A stretch of 34,600 bases of DNA from a virus, in the IMG/VR virus record IMGVR_UViG_3300023237_001126, positions 1-34,600 of that record; one strand, given 5' to 3'. The notes below the pieces were generated by a model, which searched no databases, was not told the origin of the DNA, and saw only the letters and a program-made list of their open reading frames with translations. Shown piece by piece: positions 8,166 through 16,630 of the stretch; the stretch's first letter is position 1, and each line of letters starts with the position of its first letter. The translations under genes were made by a program, and so were the position numbers.

Positions 8166-8981
8166 TTAAGTTATATACTCATTATAGTTTTGACCGTATG
8201 CAGATAAATTATTAATATAATCCTCAGGGTATAGTGAGCTAAACTCTGTAACAGTGTTATCTTGCAGTCTAAAGAAAGTATCAAAATCTATACCAGTCCC
8301 CCCAGCTAATAAATGTGGAGTACTTTTCTTTGTTATTAGACCATACCACCCATCGTTTAGGCATAATGCCTCTTCTTGTAGTATATCACCTTCATTATTA
8401 TAATTTGATATATAACTATTACTGTTAATCTCGCCAAACCCCCCCTCCCCTATAAATTTATTTTTATTAGTACTATTTAGTATAGATACAGGAGTACGAT
8501 TTTGAATACTCATATTTTTTGCAAACAGTTTACTACCTAGATTAATACTACCTAACATATCGGGGGAATACGCTTGTATATCGCCCCCCCACAAATTCCA
8601 ATTACCTACTGAAGATGATATAGGAATAAACTCTGTACTATTAGAATTAGACCTTATAGGTGTTTGCATTGTATATCGCCTAGCGGTAGCCGCAATATAA
8701 TAAAATCTCTCCTGGATAGAAGTCTCAAATATACTGAGAGTTGAATTTAAATCTTCTTTTTTTAACGATATTGACTCAATTACATCTTCCGGCTTATTTA
8801 CAAAGTCTAAATTAGATCCTTGTAAATTAGCACGAGCTTGAGGGGTAGTATCAAAATTAGTATTTTTAGGTAAATTTAGCCAAGACCAGCTATTTATATA
8901 AAATAAAAAACCTGTGAACTTAAGAAAATCGACGGTTGTATCCACAGATCGATTGAGATTTATATAATTAACTTGTGCCAT
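8166..8981 (-). CDS. Structural protein paralogue (271 aa)
   Basis: I do not recognise a named family. It is Asn/Ser-rich. It lacks the LPxGTY strand of its neighbours, but its C-terminal 75 residues (LCLNDGWYGLITKK, FDTFFRLQDNTV) resemble the C-terminus of the 460-aa product. The N-terminus (AQVNYINLNRSVDTTVDFLKF) reads as a beta domain, and residues 71-100 (ESISLKKEDLNSTLSIFETS) may be helical. Neighbours and composition suggest a virion protein. A minus-strand AATAAATA (8993-9000) lies 11 nt upstream, inside the end of the previous gene, so it may have its own late start. Confidence 0.6.
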   Translation of the reverse strand: MAQVNYINLNRSVDTTVDFLKFTGFLFYINSWSWLNLPKNTNFDTTPQARANLQGSNLDFVNKPEDVIESISLKKEDLNSTLSIFETSIQERFYYIAATARRYTMQTPIRSNSNSTEFIPISSSVGNWNLWGGDIQAYSPDMLGSINLGSKLFAKNMSIQNRTPVSILNSTNKNKFIGEGGFGEINSNSYISNYNNEGDILQEEALCLNDGWYGLITKKSTPHLLAGGTGIDFDTFFRLQDNTVTEFSSLYPEDYINNLSAYGQNYNEYIT

Positions 8982-8984
8982 ATA

Positions 8985-9680
8985 CTACCATTTATTTATT
9001 GGACAACTTTCAGTCTGAACCATTAGTTTAAATTTAGTTGAGCACCCACATAATGTACATCTTCCAGTTCTACCTAAAGCTTCTGCATCCCACTTATCGC
9101 AATCCTTACATATAGCTAATCGTTCTGCTACCATAGCTTCTGATGATACAGAGAATCCATTGTTCAACCAATCACTCATACTTTTTGTAAAATTGTGTGC
9201 CATATCCTTACCGGATGGGTAATTATCATTACTATTAGCTAGTAGTATCGATTTGACTTTTCTTGATGCCCCTTTGAGAGTTACCCTTATATTTTCATTT
9301 TTAGGCTTTCTTATAGTCTTATGTTTATAAAATATTAATTCATCATAAAAATTAAAGTAAGATGCCTTTTCAATTTCGAATTTTCTTGCGTATATTCTTA
9401 ATTTCCACCTATACTTGTATAATATATTTAAAAATTCACTAGAATCCTTAACTACTTCTTTATTAAAAATATCTATAACTCTACCATAGGCCGGTAACAT
9501 AGTACCGTTATATATATTTCTACCTTTTGTAGCATATATAATATCTAAATCCTCACCCAGAGCTGGGAACTCGACCTTTAAATCTCTTATAAATTTTAAT
9601 TTAAACCTAATGCCGTAAATAGCGGCTGGTATAGCTATCGTAATAGGTATATTTGTACCTGGTATTTTTCTAACCTTCAT
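8985..9680 (-). CDS. Zinc-ribbon protein of unknown function (231 aa)
   Basis: The C-terminal ~45 residues hold a cysteine cluster: ICKDCDKWD, then CTLCGCSTKFKLMVQ, then SCPINKW. Two CxxC-type pairs plus the terminal 'CPxxKW' make a zinc ribbon of a kind often seen at the C-terminus of small phage proteins. The N-terminal two thirds is basic (YKYRWKLRIYARKFEIEKAS, KHKTIRKPKNENIRVTLKG) and unrecognised. Nucleic-acid or protein binding is possible. It is odd to find it between structural genes; it is 5 nt downstream of the 1030-aa gene and 3 nt upstream of the 271-aa gene. A structural or assembly role is not excluded. Confidence 0.7.
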   Translation of the reverse strand: MKVRKIPGTNIPITIAIPAAIYGIRFKLKFIRDLKVEFPALGEDLDIIYATKGRNIYNGTMLPAYGRVIDIFNKEVVKDSSEFLNILYKYRWKLRIYARKFEIEKASYFNFYDELIFYKHKTIRKPKNENIRVTLKGASRKVKSILLANSNDNYPSGKDMAHNFTKSMSDWLNNGFSVSSEAMVAERLAICKDCDKWDAEALGRTGRCTLCGCSTKFKLMVQTESCPINKW

Positions 9681-9685
9681 ATTAT

Positions 9686-12600
9686 CTATTCAATACACCC
9701 CAGATGGTATGTACCATCCGCTGCAGTATACCCATCTGCAGTCTTTGCATTAGGTAAAGGGCTGTTTAGTATAGCAACAATATCCACAAAATATCCCATC
9801 CACGGATACTTCCTTTTTATTAGTTCTTGATCCCATACCTCTTTTCCCCCGATTTCCTTCTCATACCATTTTTCATGATCTGTAACTTTACCATCCTCAT
9901 CTATTATAGGTATTAGTAAATCCTTATTCCAAAAGTAGGCCTCTATAATCATACTCTCTCGTCGCATACAACAATTCCCAGAAGTTTCTAATACAGAGCT
10001 AGTACGACCACCAGTATTTTTACCATTACCAAATAGATCTCCTGCAACCTGAGCTCTATCAGGATCTCCTTCTGAATCCTTAATTATAGTTGCGAGTAGA
10101 TTAGACTTCCACCATGCTCTCATAGATAAGAAGCCACTCTTAGTATTTGCTCGCTGCCAAAATTTAACTGCATCTAGCCCAGACCCAACTGTACTAGCAA
10201 GATTAGATGTATATACAAAAAAGTCACATTGTATTACATACTCCGCTAATTTGTATAATTTTGCAAAGTTACTCTCCGACCGTGACCCGATGTTTCCACT
10301 TTTTATATTATCTAAAAATGATTTTGATATATCTTTATTAATCCCTATATATTTATTTAATAAGGCTAGATTATCCATATCTTCTAGAAGTTCTACCAGA
10401 AGAACTTCTAGATTTTTATCATTTGCGACGGATAAATAATCAGTAAACGGTGTAATTAATAAAATTTTGATTTTAGGTATTATCTTATCCTCTAACTCAA
10501 ATTCCTCTTTAGTCCTTTGACCTAGCTTTACATTATCCGCTAATTGATTCTCCCAATTATTATCTGCCTCGACCCTCGATGCCTCTATATTTAAACTACC
10601 CTCAATATAATTATCTATATATCGCTGCTTGAGAGTCTCGAGAGTTGGAGGTATATCAACCTGAAATAATTTTTCAGCCTCCTCATGCAGAGTCTTTCTT
10701 TTATCTGCATTTAGAGAATTTACTACTACAGGCTTTAATTTTTCAAAACCAGATATAGCATCTTTTACTCGCTTCTCTGGCTTTAAGTCATCAATTTTTG
10801 TACCATCTGGATTCACACTAGATTTATATTTTGAAGATCCAAAATCTTTAACATAGCAAGGGTATATCAGAGATACATTACATGTATATGTATCCCCAGT
10901 TGTATCATCATCGTATAGATGATTAAATTCCCCGTCACCCATATCGGGGTAAATATTAGGTAAATAGTAACCTAAATATACTTGATAATCAAATTCAGCT
11001 GATGCTGCATCATAAAACGGTGTACCTGGGGTTGGGGTCAGCCACCCACTAAAAGATGGCTGCGCGCATTTCGGCTTTTCTTCCTCACCCCCCTCACCGT
11101 CTGTTTCAGAATCTGTTTCAGATCCCTCAGCCTGACAAAACTTCTGGTTGGAATGAGGGCTACTCTGCATCGGGGGTACTGGGAATCCGTACGGTTTAGG
11201 TCCATTTCCTAAATCTCTACACATATCGCACATTTTATGCCCAGAATTGTTATTATTACTCTCTGGGCGATTTGCTTCGCAATTACTTTCTATACTCTCT
11301 ATATAGGAATCATAATTTGACTTCCCAGACTGATCAGTCCCATCAAAGACATGCCACCCCCCCTCACCAGTTTCAGGGTTCTCATGCCAAGTTCTACCCA
11401 TTAAATACGCACCGTCCCATATATCACCTTCCCATTCCCTATCCTCTTTCTCCTCAGCAGTACCCGGATCGAAGTGAAGAGATTGTATTAGTATCGGTTG
11501 AAGATTTCCACCTGCGCTAACATGAATTGTTTGAGCAGCATTAGCAGACTCATATTCACTATACCAAGCCCATCCAGGCAAATCTAAAGATCCAGCATCC
11601 CATCTACCTCGACCACCACCTATCCAGGAATTGCTGCACAAGTTTAAACTTCTACAGTCTTCCAACTCTGGAGATTTTTCTCTAGTTGGACCACCCGGTG
11701 ATCCGCTCCCACCTCCACCTCCACCACCACCACCGCCACCGTTAGTGCTTCCGGAGCTGCTGGTAGATGTTCCAGGAATAAATATAGGATCAGCTATATT
11801 TACTACACCTGGAGCTGACGTTGTAGTATTTACTACAGTAGGTGGAAGTGGTGGTAGAGATGGAGGAGCAAGCGTGGTTGTTACGAGGGGCGTAAAGCCA
11901 GTCAATGTATCTAGTTCTCCTGAGGCAATATCAAATATTAATGGATCTGAATTAATTTTTTCAAATATTATTTGAATAGGGTTTAAAAAAGTGTCGGAAA
12001 AATCTCCGGCAGATTGATTATCAATGGACCCAATTATATATTCGCCAGCGGTTTTTGCTCTCAGCTTTAATATAGATGGGTTACATACTGATATATACCC
12101 ATACATATAGCATGTTGATGTATAAGAGGTCTCGTCAATATTACCGCTTGTAGCTCTTTCAAATGACGGAGTACTATATAGTAATATTTCATTAGGTGTA
12201 GTCTCTTTAAATAGCTCTAAGACAATATATGCCTTATCACCATTACCGAATGATTTACCTCGAAGATCTACTCCTCCAGGTACTCCAGCTAGTGTAAACG
12301 TCCCTGTGCATTCGACCCTATAAACTCCTGGCGATAGTATAATTTCAGTTGAACTATATTCCCTAGCAATAGATTTACCCGTGGTCGCATTTTTTGATAT
12401 AGGTAAATTGTTTGTCAGATCTACATTTTTAATTGTATTGACATGCTCTTCAAAAGGTATATCCGTCAATACGTGACCTGCGATGCCTATTGTATCTCCC
12501 TGAATATTTGATGGTACTTTATACTGTAAGGCTAAAATTTCTGGAGTTTCAAAAGACGAAAGTTTATTGTTTGTTGTAGTATTAATGTAAGAGGATAGAG

Positions 12601-12778
12601 AATCTATTGCCGTTAATAGCCCATTAATATTTATATCTGGAAAATTATTCGATGAAAATCTAAGGTCTCCAAACTCTACACGCACTGTACCCGAATCCTC
12701 TGTTTCTAATATAATTTCGTCAGAAATAGATATAATCTTATCTTTTGGGGGAAATGTATCTCTTAAATTTTCAGACAT
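9686..12778 (-). CDS. Large modular structural protein (1030 aa) with Pro/Thr/Gly linker
   Basis: First gene of the minus-strand operon. Residues 1-40 share the beta tag of its paralogues (IILETEDSGTVRVEFGDLRF). Around 155-250 is a jelly-roll-like domain (LSPGVYRVECTGTFTLA). Residues ~290-365 are a linker: Thr/Pro-rich (TTTLAPPSLPPLPP), Ser-rich, then a run of 11 Gly. The ~370-660 region is Trp-, Gly- and Cys-rich (NSWIGGGRGRWDAG; CEANRP, MCDMCRDLG, KFCQAEG, KCAQPSF, TCNVSL, YPCYVKD). The last ~370 residues are mainly helical and charged (KLFQVDIPPTLETLKQRYID onward). This reads as an N-terminal virion anchor joined by a flexible hinge to domains of unknown function. I do not recognise the C-terminal half. 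Confidence 0.65.
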   Translation of the reverse strand: MSENLRDTFPPKDKIISISDEIILETEDSGTVRVEFGDLRFSSNNFPDININGLLTAIDSLSSYINTTTNNKLSSFETPEILALQYKVPSNIQGDTIGIAGHVLTDIPFEEHVNTIKNVDLTNNLPISKNATTGKSIAREYSSTEIILSPGVYRVECTGTFTLAGVPGGVDLRGKSFGNGDKAYIVLELFKETTPNEILLYSTPSFERATSGNIDETSYTSTCYMYGYISVCNPSILKLRAKTAGEYIIGSIDNQSAGDFSDTFLNPIQIIFEKINSDPLIFDIASGELDTLTGFTPLVTTTLAPPSLPPLPPTVVNTTTSAPGVVNIADPIFIPGTSTSSSGSTNGGGGGGGGGGGSGSPGGPTREKSPELEDCRSLNLCSNSWIGGGRGRWDAGSLDLPGWAWYSEYESANAAQTIHVSAGGNLQPILIQSLHFDPGTAEEKEDREWEGDIWDGAYLMGRTWHENPETGEGGWHVFDGTDQSGKSNYDSYIESIESNCEANRPESNNNNSGHKMCDMCRDLGNGPKPYGFPVPPMQSSPHSNQKFCQAEGSETDSETDGEGGEEEKPKCAQPSFSGWLTPTPGTPFYDAASAEFDYQVYLGYYLPNIYPDMGDGEFNHLYDDDTTGDTYTCNVSLIYPCYVKDFGSSKYKSSVNPDGTKIDDLKPEKRVKDAISGFEKLKPVVVNSLNADKRKTLHEEAEKLFQVDIPPTLETLKQRYIDNYIEGSLNIEASRVEADNNWENQLADNVKLGQRTKEEFELEDKIIPKIKILLITPFTDYLSVANDKNLEVLLVELLEDMDNLALLNKYIGINKDISKSFLDNIKSGNIGSRSESNFAKLYKLAEYVIQCDFFVYTSNLASTVGSGLDAVKFWQRANTKSGFLSMRAWWKSNLLATIIKDSEGDPDRAQVAGDLFGNGKNTGGRTSSVLETSGNCCMRRESMIIEAYFWNKDLLIPIIDEDGKVTDHEKWYEKEIGGKEVWDQELIKRKYPWMGYFVDIVAILNSPLPNAKTADGYTAADGTYHLGCIE

Positions 12779-12788
12779 TACTAATAAT

Positions 12789-12796
12789 TATTTATT
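12789..12796 (-). promoter_or_regulatory. Late-promoter-like octamer for the minus-strand structural operon
   Basis: On the minus strand AATAAATA lies 10 nt before the ATG of the 1030-aa gene. The four genes downstream are separated by 1-9 nt, so this site probably drives the whole 5873-12778 operon, perhaps helped by the site at 8993-9000. Confidence 0.5.
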
Positions 12797-12803
12797 TAGA
12801 TAG

Positions 12804-12831
12804 TTGAAAAACGCCAACTAGATAGTATAAT
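12804..12831 (+). promoter_or_regulatory. Sigma70-type promoter ahead of the glycan cassette
   Basis: TTGAAA (12804-12809) and a perfect TATAAT (12826-12831) are separated by 16 nt. A start 7 nt after the -10 box falls on the A of the ATG at 12838, predicting a leaderless mRNA. An inverted repeat TAGTTG (12801-12806) / CAACTA (12815-12820) overlaps the -35 box and spacer and could be an operator. Confidence 0.5.
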
Positions 12832-12837
12832 TAATTT

Positions 12838-13674
12838 ATGAATAGTAAATTTGGCGTCGGCTTTATAACCTGCAATAGAGAATCCTTCATACATCGATCG
12901 ATGGATTCTTTTTCAAATAGTATATTTGAACATGATTCTAAGGCAAGTAATGTAGTTGTAGTTAATGACGGAGACCCATTAGATAAAACAATAGCCTACG
13001 GAGATTTAATAGATAATCCCAATAATCTTGGTGTAGGTAAGAGTAAAAATATTGCAATAAAAGAGCTAATGGCTCGAGGGTATGATCATATTTTTATAAT
13101 TGAAGATGACATTATACAAAAAGATAAATCAGTAAATGTTTTTGAAAAATATATGGATTGTAGTGATCAAACCGGCATTCAACACTTTATGTTTGGGTAT
13201 CACGGACCCGCTAATAAGGGGAATGTATCAAAAGGGATCCCACAACCTAGATTGGTTGTTAAATATAATGAGAATTGCTCAGTATTACTTAATCTGCATT
13301 GTGTCGGTGCTTTTTGTCATTATACTAGAGAGTGTATAGAAGCAATTGGGATGTTTGACGAAGAATATAATAATGCATTTGAACATGTTGATCATTCATA
13401 TAGAGCTGCTAAACATGGAATGATTCCAGGTTATTGGTGGTGGCCGGATATATCAAACAGTTATGATTATTTAGACGAGATTGAATGTAGTGAAAACAGT
13501 TCATCTATTAGACCTAGGGCAGACTGGGGAGAAAATATACAAAAAGGCGCAGTACATTTCCATAGAATGCACGGTTATCAACCCGCATGGGATAATTATG
13601 TACCAGATCAGTCTGAATATAAAATTAAAAATGCTCTTAAAGCCATTTTCAGTAATTATACAGTTGAAAAATAA
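12838..13674 (+). CDS. GT2-like glycosyltransferase (GT-A fold)
   Basis: The N-terminus has the nucleotide-sugar binding layout of GT-A enzymes: VGFITCNRESFIHRSMDSF, VVVVNDGDP, NLGVGKSKNIAI, and HIFIIEDDI with the metal-binding acidic triplet at 89-91. The second half (VGAFCHYTRECIEAIGMFDE, AFEHVDHSYRAAKHG) matches the acceptor side of family 2 transferases, where the HVD/E residue often acts as base. It lacks membrane segments, so it should act in the cytoplasm. Donor and acceptor are unknown. It is the first gene of a long plus-strand glycan cassette, though a small unknown gene follows it before the next transferase. Confidence 0.8.
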   Translation: MNSKFGVGFITCNRESFIHRSMDSFSNSIFEHDSKASNVVVVNDGDPLDKTIAYGDLIDNPNNLGVGKSKNIAIKELMARGYDHIFIIEDDIIQKDKSVNVFEKYMDCSDQTGIQHFMFGYHGPANKGNVSKGIPQPRLVVKYNENCSVLLNLHCVGAFCHYTRECIEAIGMFDEEYNNAFEHVDHSYRAAKHGMIPGYWWWPDISNSYDYLDEIECSENSSSIRPRADWGENIQKGAVHFHRMHGYQPAWDNYVPDQSEYKIKNALKAIFSNYTVEK

Positions 13675-13683
13675 AAAACGAAA

Positions 13684-13691
13684 AATAAATA
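13684..13691 (+). promoter_or_regulatory. Late-promoter-like octamer AATAAATA
   Basis: It lies 7 nt before the ATG at 13699 in a 24-nt gap. The surrounding AATAAATAACTTTATATG closely resembles the gp21 site (AATAAATAACTATATG). Confidence 0.55.
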
Positions 13692-13698
13692 ACTTTAT

Positions 13699-14160
13699 AT
13701 GAATGAAAAACCTTGGAGCTGGCGAATTAACCATCAACATGAAAATGGCAATGTTGATGCACAAGTAATATCGAGTGATGAAAAATCGTCTCTTTATTTA
13801 AGTAATGTACAACCCGGCTTAGCAGAATCCGTTACATCTCTATTAGAGAGCTCCTTTAAGTGGGGGTATAGCGAAAATGAGCAAGTCAGCTCACCTGAAA
13901 AACAGGCAGAGCTACACGCCTCAATTGATGAATTTCTAGATGGTGGGGATAATGATTTAAAATTGTTGGAACAGGTTGAAGAGAATAATAGGCTCATAGA
14001 GCAAATAAAGGATCTGACTGCAGCGAAAGCAGCCGGTCACACTTCTGCACCTGGTGCAGATATAACAGATGTAACAGAAACTGTAGAACCAAAACCTGAA
14101 CCAAAATCTATAAAATACAAAGCTAAGACAAAAGTAACCCCCGCTAAGGCTACCTCTTAA
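13699..14160 (+). CDS. Hypothetical protein (153 aa) with Lys/Pro-rich tail
   Basis: I do not recognise it. Residues 1-60 are a mixed domain (KPWSWRINHQHENGNVDAQV, SSLYLSNVQPGLAESV). Residues ~70-112 are helical and acidic (SIDEFLDGGDNDLKLLEQVE, RLIEQIKDLTAAKAAG), possibly a coiled coil. The last 35 are low-complexity with basic and Pro residues (EPKPEPKSIKYKAKTKVTPA). It has its own late-promoter-like octamer and sits between two glycosyltransferase genes, suggesting it is a late virion-related gene inside the cassette rather than an enzyme of it. Confidence 0.7.
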   Translation: MNEKPWSWRINHQHENGNVDAQVISSDEKSSLYLSNVQPGLAESVTSLLESSFKWGYSENEQVSSPEKQAELHASIDEFLDGGDNDLKLLEQVEENNRLIEQIKDLTAAKAAGHTSAPGADITDVTETVEPKPEPKSIKYKAKTKVTPAKATS

Positions 14161-14181
14161 AATAGCTTATAATTATATATT

Positions 14182-14994
14182 ATGCTAGATTTTAGCCGTA
14201 TATCTTTTATTTGTCATGTTAGAGTTGATACATATCTACGTGAAAAAAATATTAGAACAATATACGACTATTATAATAAACATACAAATGGTGAGTGTGA
14301 GTTTATATTTGTAGAAGACGATAAATCTCCTTTGCTATCTAAAATATTACCCCCTCCTTCAAATAATATTACGATCGATTTTATTAAGAACGATTGTGAG
14401 GTACATAAATCATTTTGCTATAATAGGGGAGCTAAGTTAGCAACGAGGGAAATTTTTGTATTTTTAGATGTAGATGTAATATTAGACACTCGCTTATTAT
14501 TTGAAACTATAAGCGAAGCTATAGAGAGAGGCAGCTTAGAATGCTTGATAGGGTATAACGGTATAGCTATATACTGCAATACTTCTGCTGAACAGGAATT
14601 CTTAAAATCTCTAGACATAGAGGATTTATACTCTAAAATAAATGACTTGCCATTAAAGACGATGGCTCAAAATCAATTTGCAACAGTAGGTAATACTCAA
14701 GCGGTTGGAGGTTGTTTATGTATGACCAGAGAATCATTTAAAAAAATAAATGGATTTAATCCTTTATTTAAAGGTTGGGGGTATGAGGATAATGAAATTA
14801 TATCTAGAGCAAATAAGTTAGGTCTGCAGGTTTGTAAAAGCTCTATAGCGAATAATTACCTATTCCATCTCCAACATGAGACTGTGTCTATAGATAAGAG
14901 TAAACACAAATTCTATAAAAATAACGGCGACATTGTAAATAATGTAGAGTGTATGTCTCGAGAGGAATTAGAACAATATATTAAGAAATGGTAA
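14182..14994 (+). CDS. GT2-type glycosyltransferase (galactosyltransferase-like)
   Basis: GT-A features are clear: ISFICHVRVDTYLREKN, FIFVEDDKSP, CYNRGAKLATREIFVFLDVD with the DVD metal motif at 96-98, and the acceptor/base motif INGFNPLFKGWGYEDNEI, which is typical of the polymerising and galactosyltransferase-like GT2 subgroup (GW-x-x-ED). GGCLCMTRESF precedes it as usual. The length of 270 aa is normal for a single-domain enzyme. Substrates are unknown. It overlaps the following GT10-like gene by 7 nt, so they are likely translated together. Confidence 0.85.
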   Translation: MLDFSRISFICHVRVDTYLREKNIRTIYDYYNKHTNGECEFIFVEDDKSPLLSKILPPPSNNITIDFIKNDCEVHKSFCYNRGAKLATREIFVFLDVDVILDTRLLFETISEAIERGSLECLIGYNGIAIYCNTSAEQEFLKSLDIEDLYSKINDLPLKTMAQNQFATVGNTQAVGGCLCMTRESFKKINGFNPLFKGWGYEDNEIISRANKLGLQVCKSSIANNYLFHLQHETVSIDKSKHKFYKNNGDIVNNVECMSREELEQYIKKW

Positions 14995-15830
14995 CTATAA
15001 ATATTAGAGACAAAAACTTCGGAGGTGAGGAATCCTCATGTCATAAAGCTACGAATGATTATGTTAAGTGGGATTTCGGAAATAAAGCAATTTCTAATTC
15101 CTGCTTTATTACAGATATGTGCTTAGATGATGTACATAAGGCCTCAGGGGTAAAGCGAAAGATTGCTTGGATCTTAGAGCCACGAGCTATACACCCGCAT
15201 ATATATGATTGGATAGAGAAAAATAATAGACTTTTTGATTACGTATTAACATATGATACTTATTTAATTAATAAGGGAGAAAATTATATATATTACCCAC
15301 ATGGTCGATGTTGGATTACTAGGAAAAAATCTGAAAATGAATATTTTAAGATAGCAAACGGAAAAACAAAGATGTGTTCTATAATTGCCTCAGGTAAGAA
15401 TGACACAGTCGGTCATAAGTTGCGGCATGAAGTTATTTTTAATAATTATTCAAATATAGATGTATTCGGTCATGGTTATAAAAGTGTAGAATTTAAAGAA
15501 GAAGCATTAGAGGATTATAGATTTTCAGTAACTATAGAGAATTCTAAACAGCCAGGGTACTGGACTGAAAAAATTGTAGATTGCTTTGCAACTCAAACTA
15601 TTCCTATTTTTTGGGGTGATGAATCTGTATTTGATCACTTTGACTCATCTGGTATAATTACATTTAATACCATATATGGGCTAGAAGAAATATTAGACAA
15701 TATAAATGAGAACGGGGAAGAGATATATCGCTCTATGCAGCCAGCGATCGCTCATAATTTAAAATGTGTAGAGCAATATAGAATACCAGAAGATTGGATT
15801 TATAAAAATTACAATTTTTTAATGAATTAA
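14988..15830 (+). CDS. GT10-like fucosyltransferase
   Basis: The C-terminal half carries the GT10 (alpha-1,3/4-fucosyltransferase) signature: FSVTIENSKQPGYWTEKIVD followed by CFATQTIPIFWGDESVFDHF. The upstream KIAWILEPRAIHP, DYVLTYDTYLI and IYYPHGRCW fit the GDP-sugar enzyme's N-terminal lobe. GT10 enzymes use GDP-fucose. A GDP-mannose 3,5-epimerase encoded 3.5 kb downstream would make GDP-L-galactose or GDP-gulose, so the donor may be a GDP-L-sugar other than fucose. At 280 aa it is near the short bacterial forms. No membrane anchor is visible. Confidence 0.82.
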   Translation: MVTINIRDKNFGGEESSCHKATNDYVKWDFGNKAISNSCFITDMCLDDVHKASGVKRKIAWILEPRAIHPHIYDWIEKNNRLFDYVLTYDTYLINKGENYIYYPHGRCWITRKKSENEYFKIANGKTKMCSIIASGKNDTVGHKLRHEVIFNNYSNIDVFGHGYKSVEFKEEALEDYRFSVTIENSKQPGYWTEKIVDCFATQTIPIFWGDESVFDHFDSSGIITFNTIYGLEEILDNINENGEEIYRSMQPAIAHNLKCVEQYRIPEDWIYKNYNFLMN

Positions 15831-15835
15831 AATTT

Positions 15836-16630
15836 ATGAATATTGGTATAATTGGTTTAGGGGCTGTAGGTACTGCAAATTCGAATGGATTTAAGCAGGT
15901 TGGTAATACAGTAAAAGAGCATGATATCAAGATGGGGACATCTATTACTGATATTATAAATACAGAACTAGTATTTATATGTGTGCCAACTCCCGCAGCA
16001 GAAGACGGCTCATGCGACGTTAGTATAGTGCATACAATTATTAATGATCTTAATGATCTTAAATATCAAGGCGTCATTGCAATTCGTAGTACATGTTATC
16101 CGGGATTTACACAATCAATTATAGATAAATATAAAGATCTCCATATTGCATTTGCTCCAGAATTTTTACGAGAGCGATTTGCCGATGAGGACTTCTTACA
16201 CAATCATAATTTATTAGCGGTCGGTACTGAAGATGAAGAGATTTTTAATTTAATTACTCACGCACATTCATTTTTACCAAAAAATACTGTAAGGCTCACA
16301 CCTACAGAAGCTGAATTATTAAAGTATTATAATAATGTATACGCCGCATCACGAGTTGTATTTGCAAATATAATGTATGAGCTTTGCTCCAAATTAAATT
16401 GTAATTATACGGAAATTAAAAATGCATATATAAAGACTGGTAAAGCAACCGATCTATATCTTGATGTAAATGATAATATGAGAGGGTATGGTGGAATGTG
16501 TTTACCTAAGGATACTAAAGCTATAGCTGATCTTTTATCGAAGCATAATTTAGACTTCGATTTAATTAAAGCGATCGATAGTGACAATTCGAAGCTCAAG
16601 ACTACAGTATTCCCCGGGATGCGTTCATGA
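15836..16630 (+). CDS. Shortened UDP-glucose/GDP-mannose dehydrogenase family protein
   Basis: The family oxidises a nucleotide sugar to its uronate in two NAD-dependent steps. The N-terminal Rossmann motif IGIIGLGAVG, VFICVPTPA, IAIRSTCYPG and FAPEFLRE are all present, as is the catalytic GGMCLPKDT (Cys222, Lys225, Asp226). The usual C-terminal sugar-nucleotide-binding domain is missing: the protein ends ~40 residues after the catalytic Cys, giving 264 aa against about 390-450. It overlaps the next gene by 4 nt (ATGA) with no sign of a decayed 3' end, so the short form may be natural. Whether it is active alone, or with a partner, is unclear. Confidence 0.85.
   Translation: MNIGIIGLGAVGTANSNGFKQVGNTVKEHDIKMGTSITDIINTELVFICVPTPAAEDGSCDVSIVHTIINDLNDLKYQGVIAIRSTCYPGFTQSIIDKYKDLHIAFAPEFLRERFADEDFLHNHNLLAVGTEDEEIFNLITHAHSFLPKNTVRLTPTEAELLKYYNNVYAASRVVFANIMYELCSKLNCNYTEIKNAYIKTGKATDLYLDVNDNMRGYGGMCLPKDTKAIADLLSKHNLDFDLIKAIDSDNSKLKTTVFPGMRS

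Noticed and set aside
11631-11975. Plus-strand open frame with a poly-Pro run
   Set aside because: It is the reverse of the poly-Gly linker of the 1030-aa minus-strand gene.
13501-13764. 87-codon minus-strand frame across the end of the first glycosyltransferase gene
   Set aside because: Overlaps two supported plus-strand genes and reads as a random hydrophobic frame.
14996-15003. TATAAATA as a late promoter
   Set aside because: It lies just inside the start of the GT10-like gene, downstream of its ATG at 14988, so it is probably chance in AT-rich DNA.
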